In this document: piece after piece, positions 1-8,652 of the stretch
How positions within the stretch are numbered: the stretch's first letter is position 1
How the letters are laid out: every line of letters begins with the position of its first letter
From: Rhizobium indicum
GTDB taxonomy: Bacteria > Pseudomonadota > Alphaproteobacteria > Rhizobiales > Rhizobiaceae
Direction of reading: 5' to 3'
DNA: 64,000 nt
NCBI RefSeq assembly: GCF_005862305.2
Contig: NZ_CP054021.1
Coordinates: forward strand, 3,264,501 to 3,328,500
Position numbers and translations under genes: made by a program
The notes under the pieces: model-generated
The model's database searches: none
What the model was told of the DNA's origin: nothing
What the model saw: only the letters and a program-made list of their open reading frames with translations

Positions 1-434
1 GCTTCATCGACGGTTATCTCGGGCTGATCCTGGTGCTTGCGACGATGCAATTGCCGCTGGCGCTCTGGATCATGAAGACTTTCTTCGACGGGCTGCCGAG
101 GGACTATGAGGAGGCGGCGCTGATGGATGGGGCGACATTGATACAGCGCATCCGCCGGGTGCTGATCCCGCTGGCGCTGCCTGGGCTGGCCGCTGCCGGG
201 CTGTTCGCCTTCATGTCGGCCTGGGGCGATTTCCTGTTGCCGCTGATCTTCCTGTCGTCGCCGGAGCTGCAGACGCTGCCGCTCGGTCTTTTCCGCGCCT
301 TCCTGCGCATCAACGAGATCGATTACGGCCTGTTGACCGCGCTGGCATTCATCTACCTGCTGCCTGCCGTCGTCGCCTTCGGCTTTGCGCGGCGCTTCCT
401 CGTCCAGACGTTTTCGGGCGGCGTGAAGGGCTGA
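1..434 (+). CDS. Sugar ABC transporter permease, C-terminal part (cut by window edge)
   Basis: The reading frame is open from the first bases, so the start lies outside the window; about 143 residues are visible. They include the cytoplasmic EAA loop (EEAALMDGAT followed by IPLALPG), which docks the ATPase, and several hydrophobic segments. This matches the MalG/UgpE-type inner-membrane permeases of carbohydrate importers (CUT1 family). The next gene, 19 bp downstream on the same strand, is the matching MalK/UgpC-type ATPase, so both belong to one importer operon whose binding protein and other permease must lie upstream. The substrate cannot be read from this fragment. Confidence 0.9.
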   Translation, partial: FIDGYLGLILVLATMQLPLALWIMKTFFDGLPRDYEEAALMDGATLIQRIRRVLIPLALPGLAAAGLFAFMSAWGDFLLPLIFLSSPELQTLPLGLFRAFLRINEIDYGLLTALAFIYLLPAVVAFGFARRFLVQTFSGGVKG

Positions 435-453
435 GATCAAGAAAGAGAAACAG

Positions 454-1536
454 ATGATCAATCTCAGAAACGTTCGCAAATTCTACGGCGCGCTCGAGGT
501 CATCAAGGGCGTCGACATCACCGTGGAAGACGGCGAATTCGCGGTTTTCGTCGGTCCGTCCGGCTGCGGCAAGTCGACACTGCTGCGGATGATCGCCGGC
601 CTCGAAGGCATCGATGAAGGCGATCTCATCCTTAACGGCAATCGCATCAACGACGTGCCGCCCGACAAGCGCGGCATCGCCATGGTGTTCCAGTCCTATG
701 CGCTCTATCCGCACATGAGTGTTGCCGAAAATATCGGCTTCTCGCTCAGCCTGAAGAAAGTACCGGAGGCGGAGATCCGCCGGCAGGTGGAAGGTGTGGC
801 CGAAATCCTGCAGCTCACCGATTACCTCGACCGCCGCCCGGCCGCCCTTTCCGGCGGCCAGCGCCAGCGCGTGGCGATCGGCCGCGCCATCATCAAGAAA
901 CCGGCGCTGATCCTGTTCGACGAGCCGCTGTCGAACCTCGATTCGGCGTTGCGCGTGCAGATGCGCGCCGAGCTGCAGCGCCTGCACCGCGAGCTGAAAG
1001 CGACCGTCGTCTACGTCACCCACGACCAGGTGGAGGCGATGACGATGGCGGACCGCATCGTCGTGCTCAACAAGGGCGTGGTAGCGCAGGAGGGTGCGCC
1101 GATGTCGCTCTATCATCAGCCGGACAATGAATTCGTCGCGACCTTCATCGGCTCGCCGAAGATGAACATCATTCCCGTCACCGCAACGCGGCCATCGGCG
1201 GGCAAGCTGCATCTCGATAGCCCGATCGGGCTTTCGCTCGATCTGGCCGATGCGAACGGCGCGGTGCCGCAGGGCGAGGCCAAGCTTGGCATCAGGCCGG
1301 AGCATCTGAAGATCGCAGCCGAGGGCCAGGGCCATTTCACTGCCGAGGTCGTCATCGTCGAGCGGCTCGGCGTCGAGACCTACATGACCGTCGGTTCGCA
1401 GCAGCAGCCGATCGTGGTGCGCGCCGAAGGCGATATCGCGGTGCGGCCGGGCGACCGCGTGCCGCTGACGGCCGATCCCGCCGCCTGCCATCTGTTCGAT
1501 TCCGCCGGCCGGGTGATCCGTCCGGCAACCGCCTGA
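454..1536 (+). CDS. Sugar ABC transporter ATP-binding protein (MalK/UgpC type)
   Basis: 360 residues, normal for CUT1 ATPases. Walker [10 protein letters not shown] is at about 34-42, followed by the Q-loop, the signature [14 protein letters not shown] and Walker [13 protein letters not shown]. The C-terminal third is the OB-fold/TOBE regulatory domain (GIRPEHLKI). It would energise uptake through the permease just upstream. A purine-rich stretch (AAGAAAGAGAAA) precedes the ATG. A ThuA-like gene follows 57 bp later in the same direction and is probably co-transcribed. The substrate is unknown; the neighbours suggest a sugar or sugar derivative. Confidence 0.93.
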   Translation: MINLRNVRKFYGALEVIKGVDITVEDGEFAVFVGPSGCGKSTLLRMIAGLEGIDEGDLILNGNRINDVPPDKRGIAMVFQSYALYPHMSVAENIGFSLSLKKVPEAEIRRQVEGVAEILQLTDYLDRRPAALSGGQRQRVAIGRAIIKKPALILFDEPLSNLDSALRVQMRAELQRLHRELKATVVYVTHDQVEAMTMADRIVVLNKGVVAQEGAPMSLYHQPDNEFVATFIGSPKMNIIPVTATRPSAGKLHLDSPIGLSLDLADANGAVPQGEAKLGIRPEHLKIAAEGQGHFTAEVVIVERLGVETYMTVGSQQQPIVVRAEGDIAVRPGDRVPLTADPAACHLFDSAGRVIRPATA

Positions 1537-1593
1537 CAATTTTGCCTGAAACATCACAGCCTGGACATCGAGGCCCAAAAATCGAGGAATGCC

Positions 1594-2343
1594 ATGACAA
1601 TCAAGGTCACCATCTGGAACGAGGGACGCCACGAGCAGCTTCACAAGGAGGTTCAGGAGATCTACCCCGATCGTATCGACGGAGCGATCGCGTCAGGCAT
1701 TGCCCATCCGGATTTCGAAATCCGCCGCGGCACGCTCGATGATCCTGATGAAGGCCTGCCGGACAGCGTGCTCGATGATACCGACGTGCTGCTCTGGTGG
1801 GGGCATATGGCGCATGAGGAGGTCAGCGACGGGCTGATCGACCGCGTGCAGCAGCGCGTACTGAAGGGCATGGGCCTGCTGGTTCTGCATTCCGGCCATC
1901 ATTCCAAGCTCTTCCGCCGGCTGATGGGCACCAATGCCAACCTTTCCTGGCGCGAGACGTCGGAAGGCGATCTGGAGCGCGTCTGGGTGGTCAATCCCTC
2001 GCATCCGATCGCCGAGGGGCTGCCGCCCTATTTCGAGGTCAATGCCTCGGAAATGTACGGCGAGCCCTTCGACATTCCGCAGCCGGACGAGCTTGTCTTC
2101 ATCTCCTGGTATTCAGGCGGCGAGGTGTTCCGCAGCGGCTGCACCTTCCAGCGTGGGCGCGGGCGCATCTTCTTCTTCAGCCCGGGCCACGAGACCTATC
2201 CGATCTATCACGACAAGACCGTGCATAAGGTGATCTCGAACGGCGTCCGCTGGGCGCGGCAGAAACACACCGATGGCCGCATCCTGGAAAACTGGCATCG
2301 GGCCGAGCCGCTGCACGGCCGCCCCGACAAACCGAAGGCCTGA
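1594..2343 (+). CDS. ThuA family protein
   Basis: 249 residues covering a complete ThuA-like fold (glutamine-amidotransferase-like). Visible hallmarks are DVLLWWGHMAHEEVSD, GLLVLHSGHHSKLFRRLMG and the C-terminal FFFSPGHETYPIYH. ThuA was described in Sinorhizobium meliloti, where thuAB act in trehalose/maltitol/sucrose catabolism next to the thuEFGK importer. Here the gene also follows a permease and ATPase, but no thuB-like oxidoreductase follows; the next genes are convergent. I infer a role in modifying the imported sugar, possibly a 3-keto derivative. The stop at 2341-2343 is one base from the stop of the convergent lactonase gene, so no room is left for a separate terminator. Confidence 0.85.
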   Translation: MTIKVTIWNEGRHEQLHKEVQEIYPDRIDGAIASGIAHPDFEIRRGTLDDPDEGLPDSVLDDTDVLLWWGHMAHEEVSDGLIDRVQQRVLKGMGLLVLHSGHHSKLFRRLMGTNANLSWRETSEGDLERVWVVNPSHPIAEGLPPYFEVNASEMYGEPFDIPQPDELVFISWYSGGEVFRSGCTFQRGRGRIFFFSPGHETYPIYHDKTVHKVISNGVRWARQKHTDGRILENWHRAEPLHGRPDKPKA

Positions 2344-2344
2344 T

Positions 2345-3256
2345 CTATGGATATTGTGCGCCGGTCGTCTTTATATAAATCGAATAGACCGAACGCGTCG
2401 CGGTGATGAAGAGCCGGTTTTTCTTGGGGCCGCCGAAGGTGAGGTTGGACACCGTCTGCGGCACCCTGATCTTGCCGAGCAGCGTTCCGTCGGGCGAAAA
2501 GCAGTGCACGCCGTCGGAGGCACTCGTCCAGAGATTGCCGGCGATATCGAAACGGAAACCGTCGGGATGACCGACATCGAGGCTGCAGAAATAGCGGCTG
2601 TTGGTAAGCGCCCCGCCGTCGATGACGTCGAAAACGCGGATATGGCGCGGCACGTCATGCTTTGCGGAGCCGGAATCGGCAATATAAAGCTTCGTCTCAT
2701 CGGGCGAGAAGGCAAGGCCGTTCGGCTGGATGAAATCTTCGACGACGGCATCGATCGCTCCGCTTGCCGGATCGATCCGGTAGACGTTGCGCGTGGGCTG
2801 CTCGGGCTCGGCCTTGTGGCCCTCGTAGTCCGACAGGATGCCGTAGGTCGGATCGGTGAACCAGACCCCGCCGTCGGAGTGCACGACGACGTCGTTCGGC
2901 GAGTTCAGCCTCTTGCCCTGGTAGCTGTCGGCGAGAACGGTGATCGTGCCGTCTGTCTCGGTGCGGGTGACGCGGCGGCCGCCATGTTCGCAGGAGACAA
3001 GCCGGCCCTGCCGGTCGCGGGTGTTGCCGTTGACGTAGTTGGAGGGCGACCGGAAGACGGAGACCGTACCATCCGGTGTCCAGCGCATCATGCGTTCATT
3101 CGGGATATCGCTCCAGAGAAGGCAGTTCAGGTCGGAAAACCAGACCGGGCCTTCCGTCCAGCGGCAGCCGGAATAAAGCTCCTCGAGGCCGGCGCTGCCG
3201 ATGACCATTGCACCAAAGCGTTCGTCGCGGATCTCATAAATCGGATTGTCGCCCAT
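2345..3256 (-). CDS. SMP-30/gluconolactonase family protein
   Basis: 303 residues from ATG 3256, chosen because GGAGGAAAC lies just upstream; the frame stays open further upstream but that extension is low-complexity and not lactonase-like. The six-bladed propeller signature is complete: an N-terminal Glu in CRWTEGPVW, the Asn in SPNDVVVHSDGGVWFTDP, and a C-terminal metal Asp in PDETKLYIADSG. Relatives hydrolyse sugar lactones (gluconolactone, xylonolactone, arabinolactone) with a bound divalent metal. It lies downstream of an SDR gene in the same direction, a typical dehydrogenase-lactonase pairing for oxidative sugar breakdown. The exact lactone is not identifiable. Confidence 0.88.
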   Translation of the reverse strand: MGDNPIYEIRDERFGAMVIGSAGLEELYSGCRWTEGPVWFSDLNCLLWSDIPNERMMRWTPDGTVSVFRSPSNYVNGNTRDRQGRLVSCEHGGRRVTRTETDGTITVLADSYQGKRLNSPNDVVVHSDGGVWFTDPTYGILSDYEGHKAEPEQPTRNVYRIDPASGAIDAVVEDFIQPNGLAFSPDETKLYIADSGSAKHDVPRHIRVFDVIDGGALTNSRYFCSLDVGHPDGFRFDIAGNLWTSASDGVHCFSPDGTLLGKIRVPQTVSNLTFGGPKKNRLFITATRSVYSIYIKTTGAQYP

Positions 3257-3351
3257 GCCAGTTTCCTCCCTGAATGCTGCCGTTCTTTTCCTAGCGGCAA
3301 AAAGCTGGAGGTGCCAGAGCCCGGCGATGGAAATGCCAGGCTGCGGCTTTC

Positions 3352-4173
3352 TCAGAGGGCGGCGTCCGGATGCGGCGAGCCGTCGTAAGCGCCCCAGATC
3401 GACTGGTCGAAGCAGATGACCGAGCCGGTCATCAGGCCGGATTCGGAAGACGACAGGTAAGCGCAGGCGCGCGCCACTTCGTGCGGATCGACGAGGCGGC
3501 CGAAGGGCTGGCTTGCCGCCGCCTTCTCCAGCCAGTCGGCGGGGGCATGGTGATATTCGCGCTGGATCCGGTCCTCGCCCTCGGAGGCCATCCAGCCGAT
3601 GTTCAGACCATTGACGCGGATGCGGTTGCGCAGGAGCGCGTAGGCGGTGTTCTTCGTCAGTGTTTCCAGCGCGCCCTTGGAGGCGCAATAGGCGGCGATG
3701 AAGGGCTGGCCGGCTTTGGCCGACATCGAGCCGATATTGACGATCGTACCCTCGATCTTTTCCCGGCGCATGACCTTCACCGCCTCCTGCATCAGGAAAA
3801 ACGGAGCACGCACATTGACGGCGAACATGGCGTCGAAGAGTTCCGGGCTGGTGTCGAGGATGGTGCCGCGATCGGTGATGGCGGCGGCATTGACCAGCGC
3901 ATCGACGCGGCCGAAGGTCTCGTCACAGGCGCGCACGACATGCTGTGCATCCTCGACCTTGCCGAGGTCGGCCTTGACGTAGACGATCCTGCCCCCGGTC
4001 GCAGCCGAAATCTCCGCCGCCTTTGCCTTGCCCTTGGCTTCGTTGCGGCCGCAGATGACGATGCCTTCCGCGCCGCGTTCGGCGAAGAGGCGGGCGATGG
4101 TCGCGCCCAATCCTTGCGTGCCGCCGGTGACGATGGCGATCTTGCCGTCGAGGCGGCCGTGGTCTGTGCTCAT
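3352..4173 (-). CDS. SDR family oxidoreductase
   Basis: 273 residues, classical short-chain dehydrogenase. The nucleotide-binding motif VTGGTQGLGATIARLF is at about 16-31, followed by the NAAAITD strand and the catalytic YCASK motif, with a preceding Ser in NIGSMSAKAG. The ATG at 4173 has GGAGGAACC just upstream. It lies between a dioxygenase-like gene upstream and an SMP-30 lactonase downstream on the minus strand. I infer that it oxidises a sugar or polyol hydroxyl to give the lactone or ketone handled by the neighbours. Substrate and cofactor preference cannot be read reliably. Confidence 0.88.
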   Translation of the reverse strand: MSTDHGRLDGKIAIVTGGTQGLGATIARLFAERGAEGIVICGRNEAKGKAKAAEISAATGGRIVYVKADLGKVEDAQHVVRACDETFGRVDALVNAAAITDRGTILDTSPELFDAMFAVNVRAPFFLMQEAVKVMRREKIEGTIVNIGSMSAKAGQPFIAAYCASKGALETLTKNTAYALLRNRIRVNGLNIGWMASEGEDRIQREYHHAPADWLEKAAASQPFGRLVDPHEVARACAYLSSSESGLMTGSVICFDQSIWGAYDGSPHPDAAL

Positions 4174-4204
4174 GTGGTTCCTCCATTGTGATGATGTGCG
4201 AATA

Positions 4205-4226
4205 GCCTCCCGCGGGTGCGGGAGGC
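4205..4226. terminator. GC-rich hairpin between the dioxygenase and SDR genes
   Basis: A perfect 9-bp stem (GCCTCCCGC with GCGGGAGGC) encloses a 4-base loop. It lies in the 92-bp gap between the minus-strand genes ending at 4266 and starting at 4173. No long U-run follows on the minus strand, so it is more likely a partial terminator or mRNA-stabilising structure than a full stop. Confidence 0.5.
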
Positions 4227-4265
4227 CTTTGTCGGTGTGGATAGGCAGCTTGTTCCCGTTGCCCG

Positions 4266-5453
4266 TCAGCTCAACTTCTTCTGCGCCTGCTCGGCAAGTG
4301 CTGCCGTAAAGGCGTCATCGCTCCAGCCTTCCTTCAGCGCCTCATGCATCAGCTGCGCCTGTGTCTTCGGCGCCAGTCCGCCGAGCGGCGGGTCGCGGTC
4401 GAGGTTGGTCGGGAAGGAGTAGCCCTCGGCGCAGGCGGCGACGGCGTTGGCGATTTCGTCAGGCGAGAGCCTGCCTTGAAAGGCCTTCAAGGCGGGAAAC
4501 AGCCTGGCGCTCATCCTCTCGCGATTGACGGTTTCCATTGCCCGGCCGAAGGCGGAGGAGACCTGCAGGAGGTTGGCGACACGTTTGATGTCGGCCGAGC
4601 GGTTGGTGCCGGCGGCATGGAAGAGGGCGGGATTGAAGAAGACGAGGTCGCCTTTTTCGAGCGGCAGCTGGACATGGTTGGCCTCGAAATAATCCCGGAA
4701 CTCCTGCCGCTTTAGCGCGAGGTAACCCGGCACATAGGTCTGGCTGTGCGGCAGGAAGAGTGTCGGGCCGCTTTCGAGCGGCATGTCGCAATGGGCGACC
4801 GCACCCTGCAGCGTCAGCACCGGCGAGAGCCGGTGCACATGCACCGGAAATTGTTCGATCACCTTCGACGACTGAAAGCCGAGATGGTAGTCGCGATGCG
4901 CCGACTGCGCCGAACCGCCCGGATTGACGCGGTTGACCTGCGCCGTCATCTGGTAGCTCGGGCCAAGCCAGGCTTCGCTGGCCAGAGCGATGATGGCATT
5001 GCCGTAATATTCGGCGAAATTTGCCGGATCGGCGAGGCAATGTTTTTCCAGCGAGTTCCAGATACGGTCGTTGGCGCCGGGTTTGGCAAAATGATCGCCA
5101 CCGCCGGTCGAGGTGCGGTGCTGTTCCTCGATGATCGCATCGAAGATCACGCTGGCTCGATCGATGATGCCGGTGTCTTCGTAAGCGCGCTTGAACACGA
5201 CGACACCAGGACCCTCGCCGAAGGCGTCGCAGACTTCCGCCAGCACGGCGCGTCGGCCTTCTGGCGTTGCGGCCGCCGCCATCACCTTGCGGCTGTCATA
5301 GATCAGGACGTTTTTTTCGACCGCAGACGCCGAGGGGTAATCGGCAAGCGCGGTGGTCTTTTCCGCAAGGGCGCGAAACTCATCGAGATCGCAGGCGTCT
5401 TCGCTCAGCCAGACGCGGTCGGCGCGCAGTTTCTGCTGGTTGTCGGTTTTCAT
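4266..5453 (-). CDS. Phytanoyl-CoA dioxygenase (PhyH) family protein
   Basis: 395 residues. It shows the 2-oxoglutarate/Fe(II) dioxygenase triad: H186 and D188 in SAHRDYHLG and the distal H279 in ALFHAAGTNRS, with R285 placed to bind 2-oxoglutarate. The strand FLPHSQTYVPGY and the turn LEKGDLVFFNP are typical of PhyH proteins. GGAGGAG precedes ATG 5453. Family members hydroxylate a wide range of small molecules, so the acyl-CoA name says little about the substrate. It is the first gene of a minus-strand group with an SDR and a lactonase, divergent from a LacI-type regulator 95 bp away that probably controls it. Confidence 0.87.
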   Translation of the reverse strand: MKTDNQQKLRADRVWLSEDACDLDEFRALAEKTTALADYPSASAVEKNVLIYDSRKVMAAAATPEGRRAVLAEVCDAFGEGPGVVVFKRAYEDTGIIDRASVIFDAIIEEQHRTSTGGGDHFAKPGANDRIWNSLEKHCLADPANFAEYYGNAIIALASEAWLGPSYQMTAQVNRVNPGGSAQSAHRDYHLGFQSSKVIEQFPVHVHRLSPVLTLQGAVAHCDMPLESGPTLFLPHSQTYVPGYLALKRQEFRDYFEANHVQLPLEKGDLVFFNPALFHAAGTNRSADIKRVANLLQVSSAFGRAMETVNRERMSARLFPALKAFQGRLSPDEIANAVAACAEGYSFPTNLDRDPPLGGLAPKTQAQLMHEALKEGWSDDAFTAALAEQAQKKLS

Positions 5454-5548
5454 GGCGGGCTCCTCCCTCTTTCCAATGGAGGCACTATACGCCGCGATGC
5501 CGGGTGATATAGATCAGAAATCCATCAAAAAACAATCAGGCCGGTCGC

Positions 5549-6574
5549 ATGGCACACCTCTTTCTCGTCAAGGATATTGCCTTCCAGGCCGGGCTCAGCA
5601 CCGCGACCGTCGACCGGGTGTTGAACGGCAGGCCGGGCGTGCGCCGGCAGACCGAGATGCGGGTGAAGGCGGCGATCGCGGAACTGGAGAAGCAGCAGGC
5701 CGGCGCGATGGGCAGCGGCCGCATGCTGGCGATCGATATCGTCATGGAGACGCCGCAGCGTTTCAGCGATGCGGTGCGCGCCGCCTTCGAGGCGGAGATG
5801 GCGACCTTTCTGCCCGGCGTCTTCCGCTGCCGGTTCCATTTCGCCGAGATGATGAAGCCGGCCGAACTGGTGCAGCTTCTCGATCGCATCCGGCTGCGCG
5901 GCACGCATGGCATCGTACTCAAGGCGCCTGACGTCGCCGAGGTGGCGGCCGCCGTTGCCCGGGCGGATGCGGCCGGCATTCCCGTCGTGACGCTGGTGAC
6001 CGACCTGCCGAATTCGGCACGCATCGCCTATGCCGGCGCCGACAACCGGGCAGCGGGAGAGACCGCTGCCTATCTGATCGGCGAATTTCTCGGGAATGAT
6101 GGTGGCAAGGTGCTGGTGACGCTGTCGAGCGGACGGTTCCGCGGCGAGGAGGAGCGCGAAATCGGCTTTCGCCGCATCATCCGCGCCCGCTATCCCGACA
6201 TCGGCATTACCGAAATCAGCGAGGGGCACGGCACCGATGCCGCGACAGGAACGCTTGCCGCGGTAGCGCTTGCGGCCGATCCCGCCATCAACGCCGTCTA
6301 TTCGATCGGCGGCGGCAACCGGGCGGTGCTGGCGGCCTTCGACGCGGCCAAACGTCCCGTCCGCGTTTTCGTCGCTCATGATCTCGATGCGGATAATCGC
6401 GCCCTGCTTGCGGCGCGTCGGATCGGCTTCGTGCTGCATCATGATCTCAGGACCGATGCACGTTCGGCCTTCCGGGCGATCATGAGTCGGGCGACTGCAT
6501 TGCCGCGCGCAGTTACGCCCTCGCTTTCATCCGTCGAAATCGTCACGCCCTACAATATGCCCGCGGCCGGGTGA
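5549..6574 (+). CDS. LacI family transcriptional regulator
   Basis: 341 residues. An N-terminal LacI helix-turn-helix (VKDIAFQAGLSTATVDRVLNGRPGV, roughly residues 8-32) is followed by a periplasmic-binding-protein-like sensor domain (GIVLKAPDV, PVVTLVTDLP, AYAGADNRAAGETAAYLIGE, YSIGGGNRAVLAAF). Sensor domains of this kind bind sugars or derivatives. The gene is divergent from the dioxygenase/SDR/lactonase group, and the 95-bp gap is the likely shared control region. I found no single convincing operator palindrome there. It is probably the local regulator of that group and perhaps of the importer. Confidence 0.9.
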   Translation: MAHLFLVKDIAFQAGLSTATVDRVLNGRPGVRRQTEMRVKAAIAELEKQQAGAMGSGRMLAIDIVMETPQRFSDAVRAAFEAEMATFLPGVFRCRFHFAEMMKPAELVQLLDRIRLRGTHGIVLKAPDVAEVAAAVARADAAGIPVVTLVTDLPNSARIAYAGADNRAAGETAAYLIGEFLGNDGGKVLVTLSSGRFRGEEEREIGFRRIIRARYPDIGITEISEGHGTDAATGTLAAVALAADPAINAVYSIGGGNRAVLAAFDAAKRPVRVFVAHDLDADNRALLAARRIGFVLHHDLRTDARSAFRAIMSRATALPRAVTPSLSSVEIVTPYNMPAAG

Positions 6575-6637
6575 GCCAATTGGCTTTCCTTTAATGCCGA
6601 ATTCGGGCTACGCTTTAGCACGAGTGAAGGTGAGAAC

Positions 6638-7855
6638 ATGGATTACAGCGACGTCAGCACGATTGCAGCCTGGATCACGGAGCAGGGACTGAAGGGCGTT
6701 TCGGAAGCCGAACTGATGACCGGTTTCTGCTCGGCTTGCCGGGATGCCGGCCTGCCGCTCGACCGTGGTCTGGCGCTGATGGATACGCTGCATCCGGTGC
6801 ATGAGGGCCGTGCCTTCCGCTGGGACAGCATCGAGGAAATCCAGACCGAGTTCGAATATGGTCCGACGATCTCGGGGGAGGCGGCGTCGAACTGGCAGCG
6901 TTCGGCCTTCTATCATCTTTGGTCTCGCAACGAGCGGGAGATACGCCGGCGTCTCGGCTTCGGCGATCCGATCGATTTCTCCATGCTCGATACGATCGCT
7001 GAAGCCGGTCACACGGATTTCGTGGCGATGATGCATCGTTTTTCCGAGGCCGGAACGATCGGCGAGATGGATTGCTTCTTCTCGCATTTCGCGACGAAAC
7101 ATCCCGAGGGCTTTTCCGATCACGACCTCGCCATTCTGCGCAAGCTGGTGCCGGTGTTGGGGTTGGCGATCAAATGTATCGCGCTCGGGCGTATCGCCCG
7201 CACCATCGCCGAGGTCTATCTCGGCGAGGACGCGGCGCGCCAGGTGATGGAAGGCAAGATCAGCCGCGGCAAATCGGAGCGAATTTCCGCGGCACTCTGG
7301 TTCTCCGACCTGCTGAACTATACCAAGATCTCCGACAGCGTGCCGCCGGAGGAGATCATCCCGCTGCTCAACGACTATAGCGAGGCGGTGATCACGGCGA
7401 TCCACGAGTCCGGCGGCAACGTGCTGAAGCTGATCGGCGACGGTGTGCTCGCCATCTTTAAGGGCGAGGTGCCAGCGGAGACGTGTCGCGCGGCGCTGAG
7501 CGCCGAATCGCTGCTGCGGGAAAAGCTCACCACACTGAATGCCGCGCGTGCGGCCGATGGCCGGGCGACGACCGACGTCTATATCGGCCTGCATATCGGC
7601 GATGTCTTCTACGGCAATATCGGGAGCCAGGACCGGTTGGATTTCACCGTTATCGGACCTGCCGTCAACGAGGTCAGCCGGATCGCCTCAATGTGTCGTT
7701 CCGTCGATCTCAACCTGTTGATCTCCTCCGATTTCGCCGCGGCGGTACCGGAGCAGCAGCGTACCGCACTCGCCTGCGTCGGACGTTATGCGTTGCGCGG
7801 CGTGCAGCGCGCGCAGGAACTCTATACCCTCGACAGCGCCCGGCTGAACAGCTGA
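6638..7855 (+). CDS. Adenylate/guanylate cyclase domain protein (class III)
   Basis: 405 residues. The C-terminal half is a class III cyclase homology domain: the two metal aspartates lie in LWFSDLLNYT (D227) and KLIGDGVLAIF (about D268), followed by GLHIGDVFYGNIG and DFTVIGPAVNEVSRI. The Lys before IGDG and the Asn/Arg of VNEVSR needed for catalysis are present, so it looks active, most likely making cAMP. The N-terminal ~200 residues have no membrane segment and match no domain I can name; in related rhizobial cyclases this part is an uncharacterised sensor. The gene appears monocistronic and ends 17 bp from a convergent SDR gene. Confidence 0.88.
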   Translation: MDYSDVSTIAAWITEQGLKGVSEAELMTGFCSACRDAGLPLDRGLALMDTLHPVHEGRAFRWDSIEEIQTEFEYGPTISGEAASNWQRSAFYHLWSRNEREIRRRLGFGDPIDFSMLDTIAEAGHTDFVAMMHRFSEAGTIGEMDCFFSHFATKHPEGFSDHDLAILRKLVPVLGLAIKCIALGRIARTIAEVYLGEDAARQVMEGKISRGKSERISAALWFSDLLNYTKISDSVPPEEIIPLLNDYSEAVITAIHESGGNVLKLIGDGVLAIFKGEVPAETCRAALSAESLLREKLTTLNAARAADGRATTDVYIGLHIGDVFYGNIGSQDRLDFTVIGPAVNEVSRIASMCRSVDLNLLISSDFAAAVPEQQRTALACVGRYALRGVQRAQELYTLDSARLNS

Positions 7856-7872
7856 GTTCCTGACTGCAAGGT

Positions 7873-8652
7873 CTATCGCAACAGGCCCTGACCGCCGTCG
7901 ATCCAGATCGGCGTACCGGTGATGTGTCGGGCGCGGTCGGAGGCGAGGAAAAGGATTGTTTCGGCGACGTCCTCGCTCTTGCCTGCCTTGCCGCCGGCGA
8001 TCGGGATATCCCCCTGCGGCCAGATGACGGGAACCTCCGTCTCCTCGCGGTGGCGGCTGTCGGTATTGGCGCTGATATTGGTCTCGATTTCGCCGGGGCA
8101 GACGGCATTGACGCGGATGCCGTGTCGGCCGAGTTCGAGGGCGAGCTGCAGGACCATGGCGACCTGGCCCGCCTTGGTTGCGGTGTAGGCGGTGGCGCCC
8201 GGCGTGGTGAAGGTACGGGTGCCATTGATCGAAGAGACGACGATGATTGAGCCGCCGTGGCGCTTCAGATGCGGAACCGTCAGATGCAGGGTCAGATAGG
8301 TGCCGCGCAGATTGACGGCGATGGTCTTGTCCCATTCTTCCGGTTTCAGATCGTCGATCGGCGCCCACACACCGTTGATCCCAGCATTGGCGACTACGAT
8401 GTCGAGGCCGTCGAAGGTGTCGGTCAGTTGTTCCACGGCGCCTCGCATTTGAGCTTCGTCGCTGGTATCTGCCGTCAACGCGATCGACTGGCCGCCGGCG
8501 GCCTTGATCTCGGCGCAAGTTTTTTCGACTTCGTCGGCGGTGCGGCTCAATGCTGCGACCCTTGCACCCTCGGCAGCGAGCCGCAAAGCGGCGGCTTTGC
8601 CGATGCCGGAACCGGCGCCTGTTACCAACGCGATCTTTCCCTTCAGCTCCGT
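7873..8652 (-). CDS. SDR family oxidoreductase, probable ACG start
   Basis: About 260 residues if translation begins at ACG 8652-8650. The coenzyme motif VTGAGSGIGKAAALRLA, the NAGINGVWAP strand, Ser in VVSSINGTRTF and the active-site YTATK are all present, so it should be functional. No ATG, GTG or TTG stands at the expected position just before ELKGKIALVTG. Instead a strong ribosome-binding site, AAGGAGA, lies 8 bases before an ACG codon. The frame is open further upstream, but that part (PPQEALAPRSSDLL) does not resemble an SDR N-terminus and would run into the DoxX gene. Substrate unknown. It probably shares a transcript with the DoxX gene upstream. Confidence 0.85.
   Translation of the reverse strand, partial: TELKGKIALVTGAGSGIGKAAALRLAAEGARVAALSRTADEVEKTCAEIKAAGGQSIALTADTSDEAQMRGAVEQLTDTFDGLDIVVANAGINGVWAPIDDLKPEEWDKTIAVNLRGTYLTLHLTVPHLKRHGGSIIVVSSINGTRTFTTPGATAYTATKAGQVAMVLQLALELGRHGIRVNAVCPGEIETNISANTDSRHREETEVPVIWPQGDIPIAGGKAGKSEDVAETILFLASDRARHITGTPIWIDGGQGLLR

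Noticed and set aside
349..1644. 431-codon minus-strand frame over the first ATPase gene
   Set aside because: Antisense shadow of a clear UgpC-type ATPase; many His/Arg/Asp runs and no family resemblance.
3257..3688. N-terminal extension of the SMP-30 gene
   Set aside because: It would overlap the SDR gene and has low-complexity Arg/Pro sequence; a good ribosome-binding site supports ATG 3256.
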